64,000 nucleotides of DNA from Pseudonocardia terrae (GTDB lineage Bacteria > Actinomycetota > Actinomycetes > Mycobacteriales > Pseudonocardiaceae). The notes beneath the pieces are model-generated. The model was not told the origin of the DNA and searched no databases. It saw only the letters and a list, made by a program, of their open reading frames with translations. Where the stretch lies: positions 124,001 to 188,000 of the forward strand of contig NZ_JAJTTE010000002.1 in assembly GCF_021343995.1 (NCBI RefSeq). The letters run 5' to 3'. Each line of letters begins with the position of its first letter. The first letter of the stretch is position 1. Below, one piece after another: positions 35,481-43,384 of the stretch. Both the position numbers and the translations under genes were made by a program.

Positions 35481-35978
35481 GTGGGTAGACACAGCGTGAA
35501 GCGGTCGGCGGCCGGGAGGATCCGTGCCGCATCGGTGACGGCGGCCGTCCTCGGCCTCGGCTCACTCGTGGCCGTTCCCGCGCAGGCCGCGCCGCGCGGC
35601 GACACCGGTACCGCCGCCACGGTCGCCGGCACCCCCTGCACCGCGACCGCGCACGCCTGCGTGGACCTCGCGACCCACCGCGCCTGGCTTCTCGACGAGG
35701 GCAAGATCGTCCGCGGGCCGGTCCCGATGATGCCGGGCGACGCCACCGACCCCACCCCGGTCGGCACCTTCCACGTGCAGTGGAAGGACCAGAACCACGT
35801 CAGCGACATGCCCAACCACGCCCCGATGCCGTTCTCGGTCTTCTTCGCCGACGGCGGGGTGGCCTTCCACGAGGGCAGCCTGCGGAGCTCGTCGTACGGC
35901 TGCGTGCACCTCGCCCACGAGGACGCCGTGGCCTTCTTCAACACCCTGCGGGTCGGCGACGAGGTGCAGGTGCACTGA
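35481..35978 (+). CDS. Secreted L,D-transpeptidase-like protein (YkuD)
   Basis: A 165-residue exported protein. A Sec signal peptide ends at AQA around residue 37. The YkuD fold shows VDLATHRAWLLDEGKIV, GDATDPTPVGTFHVQWKD, and the active-site segment FHEGSLRSSSYGCVHLAHEDA with the nucleophile Cys near residue 140. The motif has Tyr before GC and His after the Val, instead of the common SHGCxR. It would crosslink peptidoglycan peptides or anchor proteins outside the membrane. GTG 35481 follows GAGGAG. Confidence 0.82.
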   Translation: MGRHSVKRSAAGRIRAASVTAAVLGLGSLVAVPAQAAPRGDTGTAATVAGTPCTATAHACVDLATHRAWLLDEGKIVRGPVPMMPGDATDPTPVGTFHVQWKDQNHVSDMPNHAPMPFSVFFADGGVAFHEGSLRSSSYGCVHLAHEDAVAFFNTLRVGDEVQVH

Positions 35979-35988
35979 GTCCCGCGGC

Positions 35989-36576
35989 TCAGGGGATCCG
36001 CAGGTTCACGGCGTCGAGCCGGGGGACCCCGCGCTCGTCGCCGAGGACCGTCCAGGCGGCGGCGTCCATCGCGATGTGCACGCCGCCCTCGGGCGGCAGC
36101 CCGATCCAGCGGGCGGTCAGCACCCGGCTGAAATGGCCGTGCCCGACCAGCACGACGTCGCCCTCGGGCAGCAGCGCCCGGACGTCGGCGAGCAGGGCGT
36201 CGGCCCGCGCGCCCACCTGGTGGGCCGTCTCGCCGTTCGGGCAGGGGTGGGTCCAGACCGTCCAGTCCGGCACCTGCTCGCGGATCTGCGGCGTCGTCCT
36301 GCCCTCGCAGTCGCCGTAGTCCCACTCGGCCAGCCGCTCGTCGACCGCGTCGGCCTGCAGGCCGGCGAGCTTCGCGGTCTCCTGGGCGCGGCTGCGCGGA
36401 CTGACGATCACCCGCACCGGCGGCGGGTCGTCGCGGCGCAGCGCCTCGAGCGTCGGGCCGGCCTGCATGGCCAGCTCGCGGCCACGGTCGGTCAGCGGGA
36501 TGTCGGTCCGGCCCGTGTGCCGGCCCGTGGCGGACCACTCGGTCTCACCGTGCCGGAGGAGGAAGACGCGTCCCAC
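35989..36576 (-). CDS. Histidine phosphatase-superfamily acid phosphatase
   Basis: A 195-residue phosphoglycerate-mutase-like phosphatase. The catalytic RHGE is at residues 8-11 (VFLLRHGETEWS), with SPRSRAQETAKL (about 59-70), the acid E in AEWDYGDCEG and the second His in VLVGHGHFSRVL (about 144). It resembles Rv3214 (Gpm2), an acid phosphatase despite its mutase-like name, and lies in the same neighbourhood. It is convergent with the L,D-transpeptidase gene. Confidence 0.87.
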   Translation of the reverse strand: MGRVFLLRHGETEWSATGRHTGRTDIPLTDRGRELAMQAGPTLEALRRDDPPPVRVIVSPRSRAQETAKLAGLQADAVDERLAEWDYGDCEGRTTPQIREQVPDWTVWTHPCPNGETAHQVGARADALLADVRALLPEGDVVLVGHGHFSRVLTARWIGLPPEGGVHIAMDAAAWTVLGDERGVPRLDAVNLRIP

Positions 36577-36701
36577 GCGCCGGAGGCTAGACCGGCCGGG
36601 GGCCGCTCCGCAGGATTTCCGTCCTGACCTCCTCGCGGGCGCTGTCCGCGATCGCCACTGCGGGGTATCATCCGAACACTGACCGTGAGCGAGGGGGCGC
36701 G

Positions 36702-37322
36702 ATGGCCGGAGGGCCGATCGATCGTGCGACGGTCCGCGTTCTCCAGGCCGGGTGCCGGTGGATGTGGGGCTTCGCGCCGCGGATGATCCCGCACATCGTC
36801 GCCCGGATGGGTGCCGGCGGCGCCGTCGGGTGGTTCGCCGCGAACATGCCGCGCTATCTCGTCTCGATGCGCGTGCTCGGGCACCAGCGCACGCACCTGG
36901 CCGGCATGGTCATCTCGCTCTACAACGGCTGCCTCTACTGCGCCTACGCCCACGGCTACGCGCTCGAGCTGCTCCACCTGCGCGACCGGGACCGGCTCTT
37001 CCCGCTCGACGCGCGAACCCTGGAGGACTGGATCGGGCTGCCCCCGCGGGTGCTCGTCGACCGGGTGCAGGACGTGCTGCGCGCGGCCGGGATGCAGGCC
37101 GAGGCGATGTGGGTGGACACCACGTTCGGCCTGCTCCACGGCGACCAGCAGCCCGTCGACGGCGACGAGCTGCGGCTCGCACACCTGGTCCGGATGTTCG
37201 GGACCATGAACCGGATCGCCGTCGAGGCGGGCTGCACGGAGCCCGACGAGGCGCAGAACCCGGTCAACAAGAACATCGCGGTCAAGGAGCGCAACGCCGC
37301 CCTCCGCGCCGCCCACGTCTGA
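36702..37322 (+). CDS. AhpD-like (carboxymuconolactone decarboxylase-type) protein
   Basis: A 206-residue mostly helical protein. The redox motif CLYCAYAH (about residues 77-84: Cys-x2-Cys-x3-His) is the signature of AhpD/CMD-type alkylhydroperoxidases. An N-terminal hydrophobic helix (about 33-50) could associate with membrane. The C-terminal part (VNKNIAVKERNAAL) is not recognised. The ATG at 36702 has GAGGGG upstream. Function as a peroxidase is plausible but unproven. Confidence 0.65.
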   Translation: MAGGPIDRATVRVLQAGCRWMWGFAPRMIPHIVARMGAGGAVGWFAANMPRYLVSMRVLGHQRTHLAGMVISLYNGCLYCAYAHGYALELLHLRDRDRLFPLDARTLEDWIGLPPRVLVDRVQDVLRAAGMQAEAMWVDTTFGLLHGDQQPVDGDELRLAHLVRMFGTMNRIAVEAGCTEPDEAQNPVNKNIAVKERNAALRAAHV

Positions 37323-37333
37323 CGGGTCGGGAG

Positions 37334-37515
37334 GGCCGCGGCGCTGGATGGCCGCGGCGCTGGATGGCCGCGGCGCTGGATGGCCGCGACGCTGGATGGC
37401 CGCGGTGCCTCGGGTGGCTGTGGTGCTTCGGGTGGCTGTGGTGCTTCGGGTGGCTGTGGTGCTTCGGGTGGCTGTGGTGCCGGGGCTGTGGTGGCGGGTG
37501 GCTGTGGTGCCTCGG
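37334..37515. repeat. Two adjacent minisatellites (16-bp and 18-bp units)
   Basis: Four head-to-tail copies of GGCCGCGGCGCTGGAT (37334-37397; the fourth has one change), a decayed fifth, then four copies of CGGGTGGCTGTGGTGCTT (37411-37482; the last ends in CCG) and degenerate copies to 37515. The array starts 12 bp after the AhpD-like gene stop. Copy numbers of such arrays often vary between strains. Confidence 0.85.
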
Positions 37516-37603
37516 GTAGCGTGGTGTCGGGTGGCCGGGGTGCGGTGGCCGCGGCGCCGGATGGCCCGGATGCCGGAGGTGCTGCGTACCGCGATGCCCA
37601 GAC

Positions 37604-38640
37604 CATGATCGTCCATTCTGGACGAGGAGTGCCGCTTTCCGGGCCGTGATCGCGGGTCGTGGATTGGGAAGGTCGGATTTCGACTCTCCCGCTCCTCGAC
37701 CTGTGATCTTGCCTCGAGGGTTGATCGTTCTGCCGCCGTAGCGCTCCCGCACGCTCTTGTCCGCAAGCGGACCACGCGACGCCCATGATCGCTAGCTGTG
37801 GACGGGCGAGGTCGCCTTCCGGCCGTGATCGCGGATCGTGGACCGGGAAGGTCGATTTCCGACTCTCCTGCTCCATGACCGGTGATCTTGCTCCGCCGGG
37901 TCGGTCGTTCTGCTGTCCGAGTGGCGCCTGCTCCGTGTCCGGCGATCGTGCTCTGCCGGGGGGTCGTTCTGCTGCCCGGGCGGGGCCTGCTCCGTGACCG
38001 GCGATCGTGCTCCGCCGGGTGGGTCGTTCTGCTGTCCGAGTGGCGCCTGCTCCGTGTCCGGCGATCGTGCTCCGCCGGGTCGGTCGTCTGCCGCCCGGGC
38101 GGCTCCTGCTCCTCGATCGGTGATCTTCGACGACCGTGGTGGTGATCGCGGTGCAGGAGTCGCTCCGGCGCGGCTGCTGCGCCACATCTGCGTGGTGAGA
38201 CCAGCCGCCGGATCCCGTGATCGCCGCTCATGGAGCGGAATCCGCGCTCACTGCGGTTCCTGCTCCGTGAACGACGATCTTGGCTGCGGGGGACAGGGCC
38301 ATGTTCGCGACACTCATGATCGCCGGCTCCCGACGGGCGGGGCCGCCTTCCGTCCGTGATCGCGGGTCGTGGATCGAGAAGGTCGGTTTTCGACTCTCCG
38401 GCTCCAGCCCCGGTGATCTTGTCGCGCAGAGCCGGGCGCTCTGCCGCCGAGCGGCTTCCGCTCCAGCGCCGGTGATCTTGTCGCGCAGGGCCGGGCGTTC
38501 TGTCGCCGAGCGGCTCCCGCTCCACTACAGGTGATCTTGTCTCGGCGAGGCCGGTGGTTCTGCCGCCCGAGCGGCTCCTGCTCCGTGCTCGCGGATCGTG
38601 GACGAGCGAGGTCATTTTCGACCCTCCCACTCCACGACCA
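37604..38640. repeat. Modular intergenic repeat field, A and B elements
   Basis: Two element types alternate. Element A (about 85 bp, from CATGATCG to CGACTCTCC) occurs at about 37604-37689, 37784-37868 and 38315-38399, with a partial copy at 38591-38627. Element B (about 58-61 bp, containing GTGATCTTG, GGTCGTTCTG and GCTCCTGCTCC in varied form) follows each A: one copy after the first, four or five after the second (37869-38120) and three after the third (38400-38580). Copies are all in one orientation and diverged. No gene, conserved peptide or transposase is present. Confidence 0.75.
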
Positions 38641-38752
38641 GTGATCGCGCGACCTGGTCGTCGGGCTGCCGGGGGCGCGCAGCAGGCCGCTTCCTGAACG
38701 CCGTTGACCGCCGGACAGGGCAGGCCGGGATCACCCGTTCCGCGGCGGCGGC

Positions 38753-38795
38753 TACGCTTCCGCCCGTGGTGGTGGCTCCCCGGTCCCGGCGATGA
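38753..38795 (+). promoter_or_regulatory. Possible promoter and nine-codon leader frame for the flavohemoprotein gene
   Basis: TACGCT (38753-38758) lies 7 nt before GTG 38766, which opens a nine-codon frame VVVAPRSRR whose TGA (38793-38795) overlaps the ATG of the flavohemoprotein gene as ATGA. This would be a leaderless upstream frame coupled to the main gene. No convincing -35 box is visible. Confidence 0.35.
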
Positions 38796-39949
38796 CGACG
38801 GAGAGTCGCGCCCTGCCCGGCTCCCTCGCGCCCTACCTGGAGCGTGCCCGGCGCAGCGCCGCGGAGCTCGAGCTCGACGTCGAGGACTTCGTCCCGCGTT
38901 TCTACCGCACCCTCTTCGGCTACGCCCCCGGCCTGCGGGCGCTGTTCCCGCTGTCGATGACCACGCAGTACGCCCGGTTCGGCCGCGCGCTGGTGCACCT
39001 GATCGACGGCCTCGACGATCCCGCCTCGCTGGTGGCCTTCCTGGCCCAGCTCGGCCGTGACCACCGCAAGTTCGACGTCCGGGACGAGCACTACACCCTG
39101 TTCGGCCAGGCCTTCCTGACCGCGCTGGCCGAGACGGCCGGCGCGGCCTGGACTCCCGAGGTCGCCGAGGCCTGGGAGTACACCTTCGCCTTCCTCGCCG
39201 GCACGATGCAGAAGGCGGCGCAGGCCGAGCCCGGGCCCTCGTGGTGGCCGGGCGTGGTCGTCGCCCACGAGCGGGTCGACCGGGACACGGCGATCCTGCG
39301 CGTGCAGGTGGAGGGGGCCGACGGACCGGCGCCGTACCGGGCCGGGCAGTACGTCGGCGTCGAGACCCCGCAGCACCCCCGGCTGTGGCGCTACCTCTCC
39401 CCGGCCACCGCGCCGGATAGGTCGGGTGTGCTGGAGTTCCACGTCAAGGCGGTGGGCTACGGCAGCGTGAGCCGCGGGATCGTCGCCTCCGCCCGGCCGG
39501 GGGACCGCTGGCGGATCGGTCCGCCGATGGGCGCGCTCGACCGGGCCGCTCGGCCGGGTCGTGAGCTGCTGTTGATCGGCGGCGGCACCGGCATCGCCCC
39601 GATCCGCGCCCTGCTCGAGCAGTTCGAGCGCGAGGGCGGGCGCGCCGAGCGGGTGGTCGTCTTCTACGGGGCGCGGTCCTGGGACGCCCTCTATGCGCTC
39701 GACGAGCTGCGCCGCTCGACCTACCGCAACGCGTGGCTCGACGTCGTGCCGGTCGTCGAGGAACAGCCGCCCTACCCCGGCCCGCTGGTGGGCCGGCTCG
39801 CCGACGTCGTCACCGGGTTCGGGTCGTGGGGCGACTGCGAGATCGTGGTCAGCGGCTCGCCGGCGATGCTGACCGCCACGGTGCGGGCGCTGCGGGCCGC
39901 CGGTGCGGCGCCCGAGCAGATCCACTACGACCCCTTCGTCACGGACTGA
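38792..39949 (+). CDS. Flavohemoprotein-type globin/FAD-NAD reductase
   Basis: A 385-residue fusion of a globin domain (about 1-135) and a ferredoxin-reductase-like module. In the globin, FYRTLF has Tyr at B10 and DHRKFDVRDEHY supplies the proximal-His region. The reductase shows YRAGQYVGVETP, WRYLSPATAP in place of the usual RxYS FAD motif, KAVGYGSVS, and the NAD motif LLIGGGTGIAPIRALL (about 263-278). Such proteins act as nitric-oxide dioxygenases or as electron-transfer globins. The altered FAD motif suggests a non-classical flavohemoglobin, like the mycobacterial Rv0385 group. Confidence 0.83.
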   Translation: MTTESRALPGSLAPYLERARRSAAELELDVEDFVPRFYRTLFGYAPGLRALFPLSMTTQYARFGRALVHLIDGLDDPASLVAFLAQLGRDHRKFDVRDEHYTLFGQAFLTALAETAGAAWTPEVAEAWEYTFAFLAGTMQKAAQAEPGPSWWPGVVVAHERVDRDTAILRVQVEGADGPAPYRAGQYVGVETPQHPRLWRYLSPATAPDRSGVLEFHVKAVGYGSVSRGIVASARPGDRWRIGPPMGALDRAARPGRELLLIGGGTGIAPIRALLEQFEREGGRAERVVVFYGARSWDALYALDELRRSTYRNAWLDVVPVVEEQPPYPGPLVGRLADVVTGFGSWGDCEIVVSGSPAMLTATVRALRAAGAAPEQIHYDPFVTD

Positions 39950-39984
39950 GTCCTCCCGTCCCCGGGCCCTCCCGACGCCCGGCC

Positions 39985-40012
39985 TTGACGTATTCCCATA
40001 TGGGCATACGAT
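39985..40012 (+). promoter_or_regulatory. Promoter with embedded ArsR-type operator
   Basis: TTGACG (39985-39990), 16 bp, TACGAT (40007-40012). The spacer holds the palindrome TATTCCCATATGGGCATA (39991-40008; core CCCATATGGG), which touches both boxes. The GTG of the arsR gene is 6 nt after the -10 box, so translation probably begins at the first transcribed base. Confidence 0.7.
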
Positions 40013-40018
40013 GGGCGC

Positions 40019-40372
40019 GTGGCACGGGCGGCGACCACCACCGACGCGTTCAACGCGGTGGCCGAGCCGCGGCGCAGGCAGATCCTCGACGTGCTCGCCC
40101 GGGGTGAGCAGTCGGTGACGGACCTCGTCGCGGCGCTGGACCTCGCCCAGCCGCAGGTCTCGAAGCACCTGAAGGTGCTGCACGAGGTGGGGCTGGTGAC
40201 CGTCCGGGAGGACGGCCGGCGCCGGCTCTACCGGCTCGAGGGCCGCGGGCTCAAGCCGATCCACGACTGGGTGGCCGGCTTCGCGCGGCACTGGGAGGAC
40301 CGGTTCGGCGCACTGGACGCCGTGCTGGAGGAGCTGAAGGGGGAGACCGATGGGAACGACCACGAGGGGTAG
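40019..40372 (+). CDS. ArsR/SmtB-family transcriptional regulator
   Basis: A 117-residue winged-helix protein: AFNAVAEPRRRQILDVLARGEQSVTDLVAALDLAQPQVSKHLKVLHEVGLVTVREDGRRRLY. It lacks the metal-binding cysteine motif of ArsR/SmtB sensors and belongs to the group paired with SRPBCC proteins. It overlaps the next gene and probably represses both through the palindrome in its promoter. Confidence 0.87.
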   Translation: MARAATTTDAFNAVAEPRRRQILDVLARGEQSVTDLVAALDLAQPQVSKHLKVLHEVGLVTVREDGRRRLYRLEGRGLKPIHDWVAGFARHWEDRFGALDAVLEELKGETDGNDHEG

Positions 40373-40835
40373 CGCCGTCGTCACGCTGCCCGCGGCGGAC
40401 CAGATCCTGATCGTGCGCGAGTTCGCGGCGCCGGCCGCCGCGGTCTACCGCGCGTGGACCGAGCCCGAGCTGGTGAAGCGGTGGTGGGCGGGCTCGATGG
40501 GCGTGGTGACGTCGGCCGAGATCGACCTGCGGGTCGGCGGCCGCTGGCGCTGGGTGATGGAGGCGAACGGCGGGTTCGAGGTGGCCTTCCACGGCGAGTA
40601 CCGCGAGCTGGTGGCCGGCGACCGGATCGTGACCACCGAGGTCTACGAGGGCATGCCCGACGCCTCCGCGATGAACACCCTCGACTTCGTGGAGTCCGAC
40701 GGCCGCACCACGCTCACGATGCTCGTGCAGCACCAGAACCAGGAGCACCGCGACGCCCACATCGAGTCCGGGATGGAGGGCGGCATGCAGACCTCGCTGG
40801 ACGCCCTCGAGGACGTCGCCGTGTCGCTGACGTGA
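40350..40835 (+). CDS. SRPBCC/AHSA1-domain protein
   Basis: A 161-residue START-like protein: REFAAPAAAVYRAWTEPELVKRWWAG at the N-terminus, DLRVGGRWRWVM in the middle, and the C-terminal SGMEGGMQTSLDALEDVA helix. AHSA1-type proteins bind hydrophobic ligands in a deep cavity. The gene overlaps arsR by 23 bp, the usual pairing in actinobacteria. The ligand is unknown. Confidence 0.85.
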   Translation: MGTTTRGSAVVTLPAADQILIVREFAAPAAAVYRAWTEPELVKRWWAGSMGVVTSAEIDLRVGGRWRWVMEANGGFEVAFHGEYRELVAGDRIVTTEVYEGMPDASAMNTLDFVESDGRTTLTMLVQHQNQEHRDAHIESGMEGGMQTSLDALEDVAVSLT

Positions 40836-40837
40836 CG

Positions 40838-40980
40838 CATTATGGTTCCATAACGCGATCTCGCGCCCGGATTCCGCGCGCTATGGAACCATAATTAATG
40901 CGCTCTCGGGCCCCCACGACGCCCACTATGGAACCATAATGCGCTCTCGACGCCTCGAAATGCGCATTATGGTTCCACAA
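40838..40980. repeat. Four palindromic TTATGGTTCCATAA elements between convergent genes
   Basis: Copies at 40840-40853 (TTATGGTTCCATAA), 40881-40894 and 40926-40940 (reverse orientation, CTATGGAACCATAA) and 40966-40980 (ATTATGGTTCCACAA). Copies pair as 1/2 and 3/4: for example TGGAACCATAATGCGC pairs with GCGCATTATGGTTCCA, making two large hairpins. The element is much more AT-rich than its surroundings and fills the whole gap between the SRPBCC and SDR genes. Confidence 0.85.
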
Positions 40981-40990
40981 CGCGGGTCGG

Positions 40991-41836
40991 TCAGCGGGCC
41001 AGCAGGGCCGTCAGCTTCTCCAGGACGGGGCCGTAGGAGCCGGGCAGCAGGCGGGCCAGGACGTCGGGCACCTTGGCGCTGGACGCGATGAGCACCCGGG
41101 TCCTCCGCTTCTCGACGCCCTCGAGGATCTCCGCCGCGGCCTTCTCGGGCCGGTAGCTCAGCAGCTTGGCGAACGCGGCCTGGTGCTGGGCGATCTCGGC
41201 CGGGTCGACCCCGGAGCCGATCCGGGCGCTCGACGCCACGTTCGTGCGGATCCCGCCCGGGTGGACCTGGGTCACGCCGGTGCCGGTCTCGACCAGCTCG
41301 TGCCGCAGCACCTCGGAGAACCCGCGGATCGCGAACTTGCTCGACGAGTACGCCGACTGCCCGGCCGGCCCGATCAGCCCGTACAAGCTGGAGACGTTGA
41401 CCAGGTGCCCGCCCGGGGTCGCGGTCAGGGCGGGCAGCAGGTGGTGGGTGAGGATCACGGGCGCCCGGAAGTTGATGTCCATGACCCACTCGAACTCGTC
41501 GAGCGTGAGCTGCCGGAAGCGGCCGCCCAGGGCCACCCCGGCGTTGTTGACCAGCAGCCCGAGGCGCGGGTGGTCCGCGGCGATCCGCTCGGCGAGCGCG
41601 GTCGTCGCGGCCCGGTCGGCGAGGTCGACGACGTGCGTCTCGACGGTCACGCCCGGGTGCCCGCCGCGGATCTTCTCGGCCACCGCCTGGAGGCCGGCGG
41701 CGTCGCGGTCGACCAGGACCAGGTCGCTGCCGCGGTCGCTCAGGCCGTACGCGAGCTGCTCGCCGATGCCGCTCGCCGCCCCGGTGAGGACGGCGATGTT
41801 GCCGGCGAAGCGGTAGGGCTGCACGGTCGTGCGCAT
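40991..41836 (-). CDS. Short-chain dehydrogenase/reductase (SadH-like)
   Basis: A 281-residue SDR. Cofactor motif TGAASGIG (about residues 18-25), NNAG (about 95), catalytic Ser in VNVSSLYG, and YSSSK with the Tyr/Lys pair (about 160-164). It overlaps the upstream monooxygenase gene by one base (TGATG). The pair resembles mymA-sadH in the VirS-controlled operon of M. tuberculosis, where they act on long-chain ketones or fatty derivatives. Confidence 0.87.
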   Translation of the reverse strand: MRTTVQPYRFAGNIAVLTGAASGIGEQLAYGLSDRGSDLVLVDRDAAGLQAVAEKIRGGHPGVTVETHVVDLADRAATTALAERIAADHPRLGLLVNNAGVALGGRFRQLTLDEFEWVMDINFRAPVILTHHLLPALTATPGGHLVNVSSLYGLIGPAGQSAYSSSKFAIRGFSEVLRHELVETGTGVTQVHPGGIRTNVASSARIGSGVDPAEIAQHQAAFAKLLSYRPEKAAAEILEGVEKRRTRVLIASSAKVPDVLARLLPGSYGPVLEKLTALLAR

Positions 41837-43287
41837 CAGGAGGCCTCCTGCAGGCTGCGGGCGGTCGTGGGGGTGAAGCGCATGTCGCGGGAGAGGTCGG
41901 CGCGGGACATCTTCAGCGCGTCGGCCACGTAGTTCTGCTGTACGCGCCACGGCTCGGTGGTGCCCTGGCTGGGGAAGGCGTCGATCGAGCGCTGCACGTA
42001 GCCGGAGGTCAGGTCGAGCAGCGGCCGACGCTCGGCCGAGGCGGGTGCGGTCGGAGCGGCCGCGGCGTAGCCGTGCTTCTCCATGTGGTTCAGCAGCCGG
42101 CAGACGTACCGCGACGACAGGTCCGCCCGCAGCGTCCAGGAGGCGTTCGTGTAGCCGATGCAGTAGGCGAGGTTCGGCACCCCGGAGAGCATCAGGCCGC
42201 GGTAGGAGAACGTGTCGCCGAGGTCCACGGACGCACCGTCGACGGCGATCTCCAGGCCGCCGAGGGGGAGCATGCGCAGCCCGGTCGCGGAGACCACGAC
42301 GTCGGCCTCCAGCTCCCTACCGGACCTCAGCAGGATGCCCTTCTCGGTGAACCGCTCGACGTGGTCGGTCACCACGGACGCGGAGCCGTCGCGGATCGCC
42401 TGGTAGAAGTCCCCGCCCGGGATCACGCACAGGCGCTGGTCCCACGGCTCGTAGCGCGGCGTGAAGTGCTCGTCGACGGCCTTCTCGTCGAGGAACCGCA
42501 GGGCGATCCCGCGCAGCACCTTCTTCACGACCTCCGGCCGGCGCCGGGCCAGCTGGTAGAAGCCCTGGGTCACGGCGATGTTCTTGGCCCGGACGACCCT
42601 GTGGGCGAGCCCCGCGGGCAGCCGGCGGCGCAGCGTGTCGGCGAACTTGTCCTTGAGCGGCAGCGCGGTCAGGTACGACGGCGAGCGCTGCAGCATCGTC
42701 ACGTGCGCGGCCGTCTCGGCCATGGCCGGGATGAGGGTGACGGCGGTGGCGCCGCTGCCGATCACGACGACCCGCTTGCCCGTGTGGTCCAGGTCCTCGG
42801 GCCAGGCCTGCGGGTGCACGACCGTGCCGGCGTAGTCCGCGAGGCCGGGGAAGTCGGGCTGGTGGCCGCGCTCGTAGGAGTAGTAGCCGGCGCAGAGGTA
42901 GAGGAACCGGCAGGTCCAGGTCCCGCGGGAGGTGGTCACCGTCCACCGGGCGTCCTCCGACGACCAGGAGGCGCCCTGCACGGTGGTGCCGTAGTGGATG
43001 TGCCGGTCGATGCCCGCCTCGCGCGCGGTGTCGCCGATGTAGGTGCGGATGCTCTCGCCGTCGGCCATCGACTTCTCGCCGCGCCACGGCCGGAACGGGT
43101 AGCTCAGGGTGAACATGTCCGAGTCGGACCGCACGCCCGGGTAGCGGAACAGGTCCCAGGTGCCGCCCAGTGCCTCGCGCTGCTCGAGGATCGCGTAGCG
43201 GTCCCGCGGTCGCTCCTGCTGCAGCCGGTAGGCGGCGCCGATGCCGGAGAGGCCGGCGCCGACGATCAGCACGTCGGTCTCGTTCAT
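41836..43287 (-). CDS. Baeyer-Villiger-type flavin monooxygenase (EthA/MymA-like)
   Basis: A 483-residue FAD/NADPH monooxygenase. The N-terminal FAD Rossmann motif is VLIVGAGLSGIGAAYRL (about 7-23), followed by GGTWDLFRYPGVRSDSD; the BVMO fingerprint appears as YAGTVVHPQAWPEDL (about 162-176), with the second Rossmann VVVIGSGATAVTLIP. It inserts oxygen beside a ketone carbonyl or oxidises sulphur/nitrogen; close relatives activate ethionamide. It is divergent from an AraC regulator as in the virS-mymA locus. Confidence 0.9.
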   Translation of the reverse strand: MNETDVLIVGAGLSGIGAAYRLQQERPRDRYAILEQREALGGTWDLFRYPGVRSDSDMFTLSYPFRPWRGEKSMADGESIRTYIGDTAREAGIDRHIHYGTTVQGASWSSEDARWTVTTSRGTWTCRFLYLCAGYYSYERGHQPDFPGLADYAGTVVHPQAWPEDLDHTGKRVVVIGSGATAVTLIPAMAETAAHVTMLQRSPSYLTALPLKDKFADTLRRRLPAGLAHRVVRAKNIAVTQGFYQLARRRPEVVKKVLRGIALRFLDEKAVDEHFTPRYEPWDQRLCVIPGGDFYQAIRDGSASVVTDHVERFTEKGILLRSGRELEADVVVSATGLRMLPLGGLEIAVDGASVDLGDTFSYRGLMLSGVPNLAYCIGYTNASWTLRADLSSRYVCRLLNHMEKHGYAAAAPTAPASAERRPLLDLTSGYVQRSIDAFPSQGTTEPWRVQQNYVADALKMSRADLSRDMRFTPTTARSLQEAS

Positions 43288-43384
43288 GTCAGCTCCCCTT
43301 CGATGCTGGCGACGGGTCCCAGTGTCGTCGGGCGGTCCCGGTTCTCGCTTACCCCGGCGCGACAATGATTTATCCTCACGCGAC

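Noticed and set aside
37380..37649. A plus-strand frame encoding GGCGAS-type hexapeptide repeats
   Set aside because: The repetition is explained by the 18-bp DNA repeat; there is no ribosome-binding site, signal or conserved flank.
37869..38580. CRISPR array
   Set aside because: The B units are about 60 bp, diverged, and directly abutting; there are no constant repeats separated by unique spacers and no cas genes.
36492..38630. A 712-codon minus-strand frame through the repeat field
   Set aside because: It runs through minisatellites and A/B repeats, giving repetitive His/Arg/Ser-rich peptide with no domain, and extends antisense into the phosphatase gene.
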